This document shows, piece after piece, positions 24,801-38,626 of a stretch of 64,000 bases of DNA (positions are counted from its first letter, which is position 1; the number at the start of each line of letters is the position of its first letter). The stretch spans positions 254,501-318,500 of the forward strand of contig JBBBDQ010001617.1 of the NCBI GenBank assembly GCA_037127315.1. The letters are read 5' to 3'. The notes beneath the pieces were generated by a model. The model saw only the letters and a list, made by a program, of their open reading frames with translations. It was not told where the DNA came from and did not search any database. Origin of the DNA: Ascarosepion bandense (Eukaryota; Mollusca; Cephalopoda; Sepiida; Sepiidae). A program made the position numbers and the translations under genes.

Positions 24801-27800
24801 ATATTTCAGCATAGAGATTCGATGCCTACGTTGAAAATCAAATTTTTAAAATGAAAAAACATTCTTGAAGATTTTATTTTAGATTTAATTAAAAGCTTAA
24901 TGATTGAATTTATTATTTCCACTAAAAGAGGGCAAAATAAAAATAGAGAAGGAAGGGAGAAAAGGGAAGAAAAAGAAAAAGTTAAGGTCAAATGTTGACG
25001 TAAACAAACCAAGATTTTAACCAAAATTTCAACAGGCTGGAAAGGATGAGGGAGAAAAAAAAGAAAACAAAAAGGAAGGAAAGGAGAAAAAAGAAAAAGT
25101 TAAAAAAGACTGATCTATCATCTTGATGATGACACTAGCATTTTCACGAAGCTTTGCTTTCTAGAGTTTGTGGCCTTTTTTTAATTTCATTATGCTATGC
25201 TGTTTGTGAGAAAGGATTAAAACAATCTCAAAATAATTACAAAAATACTTTAATCTTTCATTTTAATAGTAGCATCAGCGTTTTGGCAATAAAACTATTT
25301 TCATTAAATTTGAGGCCTTTTTCATTACGCTATGCTATTTGTTAGAAAGGTTTTAAAGGAAGAGGAAAGAAAGAAAAAAGAAAATTTCGAAAAAATAATT
25401 AAAAAAATACTTTGGTCTTTCATTTTAATAATAAAATCAACGTATTGGCGATAAAACTTCATTTTCATTAAGTTTATGGCCTTTTTCATTACGCTATACT
25501 GTTTGTTAGAAAGGACTTATAATTTGGTGTTTCATCTTACTAATAACATCAAAGATAGAACTTTGTTTTCATTAAGTTTGTGACAAAGGAGTGGAGGTGC
25601 CTATAAAACACTATACACTGGAACACACACACACAAAAATGTTAAACAAATTACAGGAACTACACCCACACACCACCAGAAAAAGCAGATAGATAAAACA
25701 ACAGTAATAAAATAAATCCTCTTCAACCCAGGCAGAAGTCAAACTAACCAGAAAAAGGTCCCAACTGTAATACACACACGCTCTAATACACACTTACACA
25801 CACGCTCTAATACACACTTACACACACGCTCTAATACACACACGCTCTAATACACACTTACACACACGCTCTAATACACACTTACACACACGCTCTAATA
25901 CACACTTACACACACGCTCTAATACACACACACACGCTCAATACACACACACACGCTCTAATACACACTTACACACACGCTCTAATACACACTTACACAC
26001 ACGCTCTAATACACACTTACACACACGCTCTAATACACACTTACACACACGCTCTAATACACACTTACACACACGCTCTAATACACACTTACACACACAA
26101 GCTACAATTAATGACAGCAGCAGCCAGGAATGACCATTCCTTGAAAGGCACTGACTCAGTCGGACAGACACACGCTCCTCTGCCATTCTGAAGATGAGAT
26201 TTTAATCTCGAAATATTAATGTATAATAAATAGGTAATACTCCAAAACTTCTTTACCATCCTTTATTTTACTAAACGCATTGTGACAGCCTTCAAGACCT
26301 AACCATATACAAAATAAAATAACTATATTTTTTTTATAGACAATATTTTTTTAAAAATATTGTCTTTACAGTTCTAAATGCAAATATATTCTGTTTGCAA
26401 TTGCATTTAGTTTTTTCCCTCTCCTTCCCTCATCTCTTGAACACGACCTACCAGTTATACAGAAATACGATACTATCGAAATAGTTGAAAAATGTATCAG
26501 CTTAAATAGTATATAAAAAAAGAACAGACTATAGTATCGAAATACATAGAATACTGGAGATATTTCATCCAGAAAAAAAAAATTGAACAATGTTTAATGT
26601 GGTCTTATTCAGTAATTGTTGAAATATTTGTCTATATTTCTAAAATGAGGTATTTACGCTATTTATATTGTTTAGATTGTTGTCCTCATCTTTACTGTCA
26701 TATTCACGACATATGCTCTGCCCTTCTTCAAGTGAACTGAACCTCAAGGACACATGTCCCATGGCATTGGTTGTATCCAAAGAGTTGTTAGTTCAAACCC
26801 TGGTAACAGTAGCGGCAAACAAAAACTTGAACATTTACAAGAATGCGAGACTTGAGTAACAATTCAAACTTTGCCTCTTTATGAGATGTGACACCGAAGT
26901 GTTTTTTTTTTTTTTTTTTTTTTTAAATCATATTGACCAAAGCAAGGCATTTTACTGCCACTGTTTTGCAGGGGGTTACATAAGAGGAAAGTTATGAGAA
27001 AGAGTGACAAGTTATAGGGGGTATCAGGAAGTGGGTAAGAGAATATTGATGAGAGTGGAGTGGACCAAAAATTAAGCATGAGAGAGAGGATGCAAGTTAG
27101 TGAGACAGGAGATGACGATTGACTTTATATTTAAATTCTTGGAGATAGTAGCTGTCGGGGAAGCAAGTAAATAAAAAGGAATTCCACAGGCGGGAAGTGT
27201 GAGAAAAGCTGATGGAGTAGAATTTGCGTTTATATTTTATTGTTTTCACAGTAAAAGGGTGGGATCTGGTTGCTAATCTTGTGACTCAAGTAAATTCATA
27301 CATGGTGGCACCAGTGAGCCAAGTTCATCAGAGCAGAAGCTGTGAAACTATTTGTAGAAGAGACACAGGGAAGCCACATTGCACCGGTGAGAAAGTGACT
27401 GTATCCAAGCAGCCAAGTCAGGATTGATCACATTACAGATTCTCTGTAGGATTTTGTCAAGGACCCCTTAGTGGATAGCAGGAGCACCAGACCTGATATG
27501 GCAGCAGTATTCAATGCATGAGCGGATGGTAGATTTGTATATGTGCAGGATTGTTTCAGATGGGAAAAACCGACTTTCTTAGTAGCAGATTTAACTATGG
27601 ATTCTATATAGTCATTCCACTTGAGGTCTGTTGTGAGAGTTAACCTGAGGTGTCTTCTGTCTTGATAATGCAGGCATAGAGCACTGTTGGTTGTTGGTTA
27701 GTGTTTAGGTTGGGGGTCTGCTCTTTCATCTTTTTTTTTTCTTAGTTTACATCTGATTAATCCTACTTTTAGTTGCTTTATTTAATTTTCTTATTATTAG

Positions 27801-28358
27801 TTGCTTTATTTTAGTTGCTCTTTATTACAATTCGTCAAACCATTCTCGAGCCATATAATAAAGATACTCTTGGCCAGATTGAAACCACTTATCGCTATCG
27901 TCTTGAAGAGAGAGATTTCCAAATTGAAATAAAGCATAATGGACTTACCAACAATCTGTCATCTTCAAAACGAGAGGCTGTATCCAAAAGATCTGCATCA
28001 CTTACATTTCGAGGCACAACAAAATATTTAGGCAAACTAAAACAAAAAAAATTAAAATTTTGATGGAAAAAAAAGAAAAAATATTTCCAGTCATAATATC
28101 AGTTTTTTTCTAAATTTGTGGAATTTTTTTTAAATATCACATTTTCACCTTTCTTTGAAAAAATATTTTAATTGAAATGACATTTAGAGAAAATTATTTT
28201 TCACTAATTATTTAATATAAAAATCATTCCAGGAGTTTATATTTCATTGTTTAAAAATCAATATTATCACCATAACGTAGCTTCCCTATTCCTGTATTAT
28301 TTTCGGTAGCTGCTCAGACAGCAGTGATTCATTATAGCTTCCTTTCAAAACAGTAAAG

Positions 28359-28405
<47 letters not shown>

Positions 28406-30162
28406 CACACACACACACACACACATACATACACATACACATACTAGCAGTATAGTCCGGCATTGCTTGGGTGTAATGAAAGCTTTAAAACTAATTCATA
28501 GTCCTGGAGGTCAGACACTTTGGACATTGGCACGAAAGACTAAAAAGCAATAGTTGTTTCCAGTTAAAGCGAAATCGTAGACTGTAAGAAAAATAAATAG
28601 ATGTAAGTCAAATTTTGATTTCCTGGTATCGATATCAAATAAGTTTTTTTTCGTCATAAACTGAATTTTGAAGGCTAAATAAGTCCTCTGAGTAAATGGT
28701 ATCATGGCTGAGACTAAGAACTATAATTATACATACTTAGAGCCAAACTCGAAGCAAAAACTAAAATTAAAGGGCTGAAAAAATACAGGCATACAGGCAG
28801 ATAAACAGACACACACACTCAAACATTTTGCCTTTTTATATACATATATTTTTTCCCTGCAGTAAATATTTGACGATATAATAATCTTGAGAGAAAAACA
28901 GGGATTCTTTTTCTTCACTGTTGAGAACTGTTGAATATTTTTCATTTGTAAACTTCAAAGTAAAAACCAAAATACAACAAATATTTTTAAACTGATCGAT
29001 AAACTTTCCAAAAGGCTCAGAATTAAACAAAATTTTCAATAGGAATACAATCAAACTGAATTATAGTTGTACTAGTAATTTAGAAAATTATATAAAACAA
29101 AATGCCAGAAACATAAATTGCAACATACACTATTAATAAGGAATGTAACTGCAGAGAAAGATAAATGCCCATTTCAAGGACTTTGTAACACAAAAAAGTT
29201 ATTTACAAAGCAAAAAGTACATGGCTTAAATGGTAAAAACAAGCATAACCAACCAAAGACAATTTTAAGAAAAAATTTACAACATTGGCTAGCCACATGT
29301 AGAAATTAAAAGCAAAATTAAAATATGGAAAAGACCCAAACATAACGTGGAGTTTAATAAAAACAGTTAAGCCTTACAATGGTAGCAAAATATGTAGACT
29401 TGCCAAGAAGAAAAGTTAGCTATTATGTTATTCCCAAACAAAAATGAATTACTAAATGAAAGAACAGAAATTATGTCCAAGTGTAATCATACTAACAAAT
29501 ACCTATTAGGATCGTACATTCATGATGAAAATGTTCTAAGACCTTTAAGTAACTTCTCATAAATTTGAAAATTGTGTGTTTATAAAAGATCCCTGTTATG
29601 TGAGCATTTAAAGAAATGGTAAAATCAGTTATTGTAAATCACCTGAAAACACTGAAAGGTAGAAACCTGGGTTGCATAATAACTCATTTGCAAATGAAAA
29701 ATATTCAAAAGTTTTACAATATAATTGTATTGAACACTTAATACAACTGTGTACTGGTCTAGTTTGATTATGTCCAATAATTATATATATAAATGTATAT
29801 TTGAGCAGCAACCTTTCTTTCAAGCATATTTAGTTGGAAACGACTGACAAGGAAGATTTTAATTTTTTTTTTTTATTTAATTTTTCCATTACCTAACATG
29901 TTTCCTTTTTGCTGGAGATAAGGAATGTAAAAATGTTTTATTTTTCCAAGCGCTTTCAGCCACTTCACTGGCCATTCTCAAAGGCATTATGTTTCTGCTG
30001 TTATTTCATCATGTTTTGATTGCAACAATTTATTTTGTGTTGTTTTTGAAAAAGGAGCATCTTTCAAAACCCTAACCCTGCCACACATGACTGAAAGTCA
30101 CATGAGCATCTATTTAACAAAACTTTCAATACTCCATTTTACTCTATTAAATAATGTAAAGT

Positions 30163-30197
<35 letters not shown>

Positions 30198-30544
30198 AAT
30201 CACAAGATAGCCAAAACCTACCGCGGTTTCACACAACGGCTCGTCGTCTTTGCTCTACTTTTGCTTTTCATTTGTACTTTTGCATTTGTTTGTATTTGTA
30301 TCGAGCACTTTTTCTTCTTTTTTTGTGGTTGGTTCCGTTTGGGGTTTTTTTCTTTACTGCGGAGTATTGTATGTCTTGTCTTTATTCTGCGGATTTCTTT
30401 TTTTTTCCCCCCTCTTATCCAACGCCTTAGTGCGATGGATGTTAACGGAATTAGATTCTGTCGGTTATTCGTTTTTCTTAAAGTTTACCTTTGTAGAATT
30501 TTAGGATTTAGATACTTACAGAGTCAGTTTAGGTATTATTTTGA

Positions 30545-30585
<41 letters not shown>

Positions 30586-31009
30586 GCATATCAAGGCAGC
30601 AGCTAATTTTCTAAACAGACTGTTCAATATTAGAGACAATGAATGTATATTATGTTTAATCGTGAGCCGTTCTAAACATAGAATTTTGGCTTTAATTTCA
30701 GGTGAAAATTAACATAATAGACATTCATTTATTTAACAGAATATGTTTAGAAAATTATCTGCTGCCTCGATACACTAAATTTAAGTTACATGAAGCTGCA
30801 GCATTAAATGATCCCAACACCAAGAATCTCTCTGAAGATAGCTAATGTGAGCCGAAAGCTTAGAACCAACTTAAAAAAATTATCCAAATGTTGGAGAATT
30901 TTTGTCTTTATTTTCACCTGAAATTAAAGTTAAAATACGATGTTTAGAACAGCTCATGATTAAACATAATATACAGTCATTGTCTGTTATCTTTAATAGT
31001 ATATGTTTA

Positions 31010-31049
<40 letters not shown>

Positions 31050-31400
31050 TAACGAGGCAGCAGATAATTTTGTATTTTGGCTTTAATTTCAGGTAAAAAT
31101 AAAGACAAAAATTGTCCATTTCAATATTTTTTTATTATGCTGGTTATAAGCTTTCGGCTCACATAAGCCAATTTCAGAGAGGTTACAGGGATGTTAGCAT
31201 ACTTGGTGTTGAGAACACTTAATGCTGTGGCATCATGTAACTTAAATTTAGTGTATCAAAGCAGTCGAAAGCTTAGAACCAGCATAATAAAAAATATCCA
31301 AATGTTGGACAATTTTTGTCTTTATTTTCACCTGAAATTAAAGACAAAATATGATGTTTAGAACGGCTCATGATTAAACATAATAGACATTCATTGTCTG

Positions 31401-31441
<41 letters not shown>

Positions 31442-34400
31442 TTATGAAGATCAAGTAATTACACTACTATGGCATCAACCTTCTGGCACAGACATTATAG
31501 ATTAACTGATTTCCTAACACTTTATTTTGAATGCACAACAGGATTTTTAAAACGTGTAACAGAAAGTTTAAAATAAGAGAAGTTATTCAAGACTAGCAAA
31601 ATAGTATTGTACACACTTTCATCCCGGTTTGTACGAACCAAAAATGTATTTTGTAATGTGTCTACATCTGAACATTTTGAACCTTTCATTCAGTAACCTT
31701 TCTAATTATAGAAATGATATTACAGCCAAATTTTCTTCCTGGCAAAATCTGCAAAGATCACCACTGCTGCCTGATGATCCCAAAAGGTTGAAACCATGGT
31801 CGCATGATCTTTCTAATTTTAATATTTAAAAGCCTTGCATGTTAAATTTTTTATCATTTATTATTTCTTTAAATGTATATTGAACACTTTTTAATACCAC
31901 AGTTTACTGGTCTAATTTGACTGACCAATAACTGTCATATATAATATATAAACTATTTACATTGTTCGGACTATTGTCCTCATCTTTATTGCCATTATTA
32001 CAATGTTTCAGCTGTTGTATAATCCAGCCTTTTTCAGGTAGAAGGAATTTTGAACTGAACCCTCTATTACGATCACTGGAGTATGTCATTCTCATTCCAT
32101 GTGTGATGCCACTTCTGGTAGCCATGTAGTTATCTCCCTTTAACTTAACTCTATAAGTTATTTATACAGCACTGGTGAACAAATAACTTATACAATTAAG
32201 GTGAAATGATAATAAAATATTTATGTGAGAGCGTGCTTAAGTTTTGTTAGTTTACAATCAGACACTGTTTTTTATTCACTGTGCTTTATTGTTTAATTAT
32301 TATTTTTAAACACTAAGAGAAAAGAACAATTTAAGAAAAGAAAAGACAATGCCAAACAATGTTCAACAATATTTCGACAAAATGTCTGTCTTCATCAAGT
32401 TATGTTCAAAAATTGTATACAAGTAAAAAATATTGCTTAAAATTGCCAAACACTGCATCTCTTGCACTTTCTTTCATGGTGCTGCCTTGAAAATCATCCT
32501 CAATAATATAAAAAGTATAGGTGAAAATGATTAGACACCCAGAACATTTGGACACTTTCTACATGTTTTTTTTCTAGACATAAATTAACACAAAAAAAAA
32601 AAAAAAAAAAAAAGATTATATACATATTTTTCAAGCATGTTTCATTGAATCATATAATTTGTTTATTTTTATAATTCTTTCTAGTTCTTCTCTATAGCAT
32701 CTTCCGAGATAAATTTCAACTTAATATTAAAAAGCTAATCAGACAATGAGAGAGAATTTTTTTTTAAAAATAAACACAATATGTCTACATTATTTAATGA
32801 AACCAGCTTGAATGAAGAGATCATATATATATAAACAGAAATAGGGATTGTTTCCAATGGGGGAAATTGGTATAGAAGAAAAACAAAAAAAAAGATGTGG
32901 GGTATGCAACATAATAATAGAAGGAAAACATTTCAAGTTCAAAAACACATCTACATTCGAAATAAAGAGATCTGAGCTGCAACTCTAAGAAAATAATTTA
33001 TGCTCTAAAATGCGATGAATGCACAAAAATATATGTGGGGGGCAACACAAGGCCTGAATAAGAGATTAGCCCTGCATAGAAGTAACCTTAACCTAGCCAA
33101 TAACAGGAAATTGTATGTCTCCCAACATTTACACGAATGCAGTGGAGGTAAATTCAGAGTAATGCCTATCTACCAAAATGCAGATTATGACACTCATGAT
33201 GCAGGAAAAAAACGTATAAAAAAATACGAGCCTTCCCTCAACAAAACAACATAAGAAACCTAACACACACGAAATTCAAACGTAGAAAAAAAAAAACAAA
33301 AACACACACTAAATTCAAATAGTATCCCAAAAACAATAAAAAGAACTAGATGACCTGTAGAGTTGAATCATAATCGCTGAAAACAATTTTGAAATATAAA
33401 AACAAAATCAAATTTTGCATGTCAGTTAAAAAAACTTATGGTCAACAAAGGCGAGAGAAGAAACTTAACGTGCAAGTGAAAAAAAAAAAACATACAGACA
33501 CATGAACTTTATTACGTACTTACCACTTATCTATTTATACACGATATCTTAACCATCAGAAAAGCAAACAGATCTCGACATGTGAAGTTACAAGTTTATT
33601 TGCCTGAAGAGAGTCAACTTTAGACTCGAAACACGTGTAGTGACACAAATACAATTATGGACAATTAATATATCATACAAAAAGAAAGTAATAATTATGA
33701 TAATAGCAACAATAAATCTACACTTTAAACAAAACGTTCACGGCTTCTCACACTTTTTCTTATATATATATATATATATATATTTTACAAACAAATAGAA
33801 ATATTAACATTCAAAACTGAGCTCTGACCTGGTGGACATGTTAAAATTTTCATTAACATCAGTAACCCTCCATCCATCACTGCAATGTAATCTACGAATT
33901 TCACGTTCCCAGTCACTTCTTTGAGAGAACATTGGAACATCAACTGCAAGATGAGAATCTGCAAAAACAAAAAACAATGATTTTTTTTTTTTACTAATAG
34001 AATGCAAAATAAAAATATCCTTTTGTTTGGTAGTAATCTTTATGCTTTTTCTTTAATTTGATGAGTGAACAAGACTGACTAATGATTGCAAGGGGCATGA
34101 AAGACATAGTCAAGGACTTAGAAGGCAGTCCATAAATTAGATCCATCAAAGTTTTAACCACCTCAAGCAAGGCAGTACTGCCACTGGTGTGCTGGGGGCT
34201 ACAGTGAGAGGAGAGGGAAGACAGGGAAGAACAAAAACAAAACCAGTACAGGGGATGTTGAAGAAAGGGTAAGGGAGATGGGAGTTAAGGAAATAGAAGA
34301 TGGCAATTGACATTGCATTGAAACCTTTGGAGATTCTAGCCATTGGGGAAGGGAGTTCCACAGGTTGAAGTGTAAGGGTGAAACTGATAAAGAAGTGGGG

Positions 34401-37400
34401 GCTACATTTACCTATTTTTAAAGTAAAAGTGTGGGACTTCGTTGTCAATCTAGTTGCACAAGTAAATTCATGAGAGTGAGGCACCAGGGAATGAAACAAG
34501 TCGGTGCAGAGGCCATGAAAAAAACAGAAAGACGCCCCTCCAAAGGCGAATCTGTAATATGATAGATCCCGACTTGGTAGCTTGACTCCAGACACTTTCT
34601 CAACAGCAGGATGTAGATTCCTCCTTTTATTCTACGAATATTTTCATGGCTTCTGCTTCACCAAACTTACGTCACTGGTGCCCCTGCCACAATAAATTTA
34701 CTCATGCAACCAGACTGGCAACAAGGTCCCACCTATTTACAGTTAGATCAACCAAATGTTGCATCGATTCTACTCCATCAGCTTCTTTTCTCACATTTCC
34801 CGCCTATGGAAATCTCTTCCATATACTTGCTCTCCTGATGGCTACAACTACCAGGAATTTAAATGCAATGTCAATACCCATCTCTTATCCACTTAACTTC
34901 AGTCCTTTCAATATCACCATGTATATCTTATTCTTTTCCTTTCTCTCTACCTTCACGACTGTCTTCACACCCGTGTTCCCATCTTTCTCTTGCCCTTTCT
35001 CTGACATCCCCTGTAACTGGTTCGTCTTTCTCTTCACTCTCCTGACTAAACTTTTAGTTTTCTGTAAGTAGCCCCCTGTGCATCAGTGGTGGTGCCACCT
35101 TGCTTAGGGTGAAATGATTGGAAAAAAAAACAAGAAAACAAACAACATTGTTTATAATCGTTACGATATAAACATTTTGTACTAGTGTTTGTAAACACCC
35201 CAGGGGACTATCCATTTTTGGAAATCTGAGCTGACTAATGTGAGACTTTCATAAAATTTTGAGACAAATGTTAAACAACTCTTTAGTACTTACTAGCATC
35301 ATCGCCCGGCGTTGCACATGCAACTCAGAACATTTTAGTAGTAGGACTCCATTATATAAAAAAACTAATATAAAAAATTGTTGTTTAAAAATTGTTAAAA
35401 AATTCCATTAAAAATCTATTTTCTTTTGCTTTGTGTAAATCACCCTGTATATCTTTTTCTTTTTATCTTTGCAACTGTCTTCACACCTGTGTGTTCCCAT
35501 CCTTCTCTTGCCCTTTCTCTGACACACCCTGTAACTGATCCGACTTTCTTTTCACTCTCCTCCTGCCAAAACTTTTACTCTTATGTAGTGCCCCCCACAC
35601 AATCAGTGGCAGTACTACCTTGCTTGGAGTGAAACGATTCAAAAAAATATTCTATTGGTGAGAAAGTGGCTGAAAGCAAGCTGCCAAATCTGGATCAGTT
35701 GCAGATTCTCCTCTGGATTTTGTCGAGAACTCCAGGATGAATAGCAGGAGCACCCAACCAGATATGGCAACAGTATTCAATGCACAGACAAAGAGAAAAT
35801 ATACACTGCATTTACATTTTTATTCTTGTAAGGATAAAAAGAAAAATTGCAATCATAGGGCCTTATATTATTATTTGAAGTCCATTTCCCAGGTTTGTTT
35901 ATTCTTCTAATTCGTAGATATTATTTCCAAGCAACAGCCCCCCCCTACTAGAGGGAGTGTAGTATCCCCAGATATTTGACACTATCAAAATGCATCAAGA
36001 GAATATAGCATTCATCGAGGGGGTTAGTGTTATCACAAAATTAACACAGTAGAATATTTACCTACTTTTCTGGATGTGTATCATATGCGTTGTGAAGTGG
36101 ATATCAGCTCAGAACGAGAAATCAGCAAGCGGAGTTTGAATTCCAGTTGAATTCCTTGCATTCACTTATATGCAAATACCCTTCGAAAAGGTATTAATCT
36201 GCCTCTTCTCCCTCCAGCTATGGGTTAAATAGCAGGGCAGATTGGGTTCTGTAACCTTGTTTGACAACCAACCTACTGCAGAAAAATATTCTACCCAGTC
36301 ATGTCTGTTTTGAGACATGATTGCCCAAACATGTATCACATATGGCACTTCACTGACTGATCAGTCTCAAGAAGAAGTTTGACTGTCAAAGAGGTAAAGA
36401 AGTAAGCTCAAATTTGTCCGTACTTAGAAAAGGTACGGACAAATTCTCTATTTTTCTTTTCAAACAATTTTTTTTTACATTTTCCTTTAGCTTTCTTACT
36501 TTCCTTCACACATTTTCCCTACTTTCTTTTCTCCCTTGCTTTTCTCTATTTTTTTGTAGAAATGAACAGATAAGCACTTGATAGACGTTTGATTATATGG
36601 TAAGGCAAGTCACACACCAGAAGGATAATTTATTAAAAGCATGTAATTACAAACGAAAAATTTTATTTACTGGTTATTTAATTGTTATGTGTACTGTTCA
36701 AAATATCCTCCTCTTTTTCAAAACACATTTCAATTCTCTGCCAACATGATTCATAAACACAAAGTTTCCTTTGTCATTTTACTGAATTCATATTAAGTCA
36801 AGTTCTGCAATATTTCTTGGCTGCATCTGATAATCAACTGGTTTTAAATAGCCTCACATAAAAAAAAAAAAAAAAAAAAAAAATCAAAGAGCGTGAGGTC
36901 TAGACATTAACCTCTATGGTGGGAGACTTTTGCCTCACCGTGTGTGATGCTCTCAAGTATCGCTCATTCAGTAATGAATTAGAGCACTTTACCTACTGGC
37001 ATATGATACATCAAGCACTAAACGTCTTCCTCCTTCTACCAAGTGCCCATAGCACAGAGGTAGAATTTCCGACTGACGCCAATTCGGTCAGGCTTCAATC
37101 CTTGAAGCAATCAGATGTCTAACTGTACCAATGAGCTTTGATACAGCAAAACAAAACTGTCTGCGGATGACATATATATATATATATATATATATAGGCT
37201 ATAAATCCCAAAGAAATGGTTTGAAGGTAAATCGCAGATGAATCCTATTAATATCAAATATTAAAACTGATCCAGCCATATGGCTCAATGTAATTAAATA
37301 TATTTATTTACAGAGCCAATATTTATTACATATAAAAAATTCAAATTTTACAAAAATATATGGCCATTTCAACAAGTGAATTTAACACCCGTCTCATCAG

Positions 37401-37554
37401 CGATAACAAAACATTATGGTAAGATAAATTTGTATTCATGGTTGTGAAAAGAAAGAAGTAAAGGTTGAGGAAAAAGAAAGAAAGAGAAAGGAAACGGAAC
37501 AACATGGCAGATTCTTCCTGTTGGAACGTTTTTGGAAAATTTGAAATTTTTTAC

Positions 37555-37585
<31 letters not shown>

Positions 37586-38300
37586 TGTATCGAGGCAGCA
37601 AATAATTTTCTAAACATATACTGTTAAATACAACAGACAATGAATGTCTTATGTTTAATCATGAGCCATTCTAAACGTCCTATTTTGGCTTTAATTTCAG
37701 TTAAATTTGGTTCACCGTGCCCTTAATATTTGTTCTCCTGAATGCTTGGCCAGCGAATTAACATGCTTGCAAGATATTTTTGAAGGGAATGGGTACCCCA
37801 TTAATTTGGTAAAACGGGTAATTGCTCGTAAGATTAAACGGTTTAAAGAACCAAAAGTTGAAGGGCCAAGTCGCTGTCCTTTGTATCTTAAATTACCCTG
37901 GCTTGGAAGAAAATGTCTCACTGTTACTGACAAAGTTTCAGCTAGTATTTCGTCGGGTTATTTTTCAGTGCAGTTGCGTGTTGTTTTTAAGACAAGGCCC
38001 GCGTTTCCATCTTTCATTAAGGATCGGTTGTCCTATTTTCGTAAAAGTTCTGTTGTGTGCAAATTTAAGTGCTGTTGCGATGCAGCATATATAGGACGAA
38101 CCAATCTGAGGTTGGAGATGCGGGTTGCGTAGCATGTCCCTGCGAATATACGTTTAGGCAATTCTCATAGGAATATAAGAACAACTCAAGCTGTGTTGGA
38201 TTCAGCAATCGGCCAACAAAAGCAAAAACTAAAATAAAAGGGCTGAAAAAAAATCCACACATACAGGCAGAAAAACAGACACACACACACAAACAACTTG

Positions 38301-38350
<50 letters not shown>

Positions 38351-38593
38351 GAAACTTGGTTATAAGCAACCGACAATTTGTAATGAATTATTTTTAACAT
38401 TATTTTTACCGATGTAATCACATGTAATAGGGGTCGCAGGTTCGAATCCTGCTGGGTAGCACACATTTTCATCAAAAATTTATCGTGAAATAATCAGGCC
38501 GGTAGATATACATATAAAATACTGTTTAATTAAAAACAGAATATCTACTTAAATATGAGTATCGCTAAAAATAATGTTAAAAATAATTCATTA

Positions 38594-38626
<33 letters not shown>

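Noticed and set aside
25770..26186. Regular spaced repeats that could suggest a CRISPR array
   Set aside because: The 24-bp units are contiguous with no unique spacers, and the setting is eukaryotic.
30825..30865. CTGAAGA...GAGCCGAAAGC as a further hammerhead
   Set aside because: There is one extra base between CTGAAGA and stem II and no closed stem III with UH. It may be a decayed relative but cannot be supported here.
32355..32410. Minus-strand TTGATGA ... TGTCGAAA as a hammerhead
   Set aside because: C3 is changed without a change at G8, and no stem III or cleavage triplet can be drawn.
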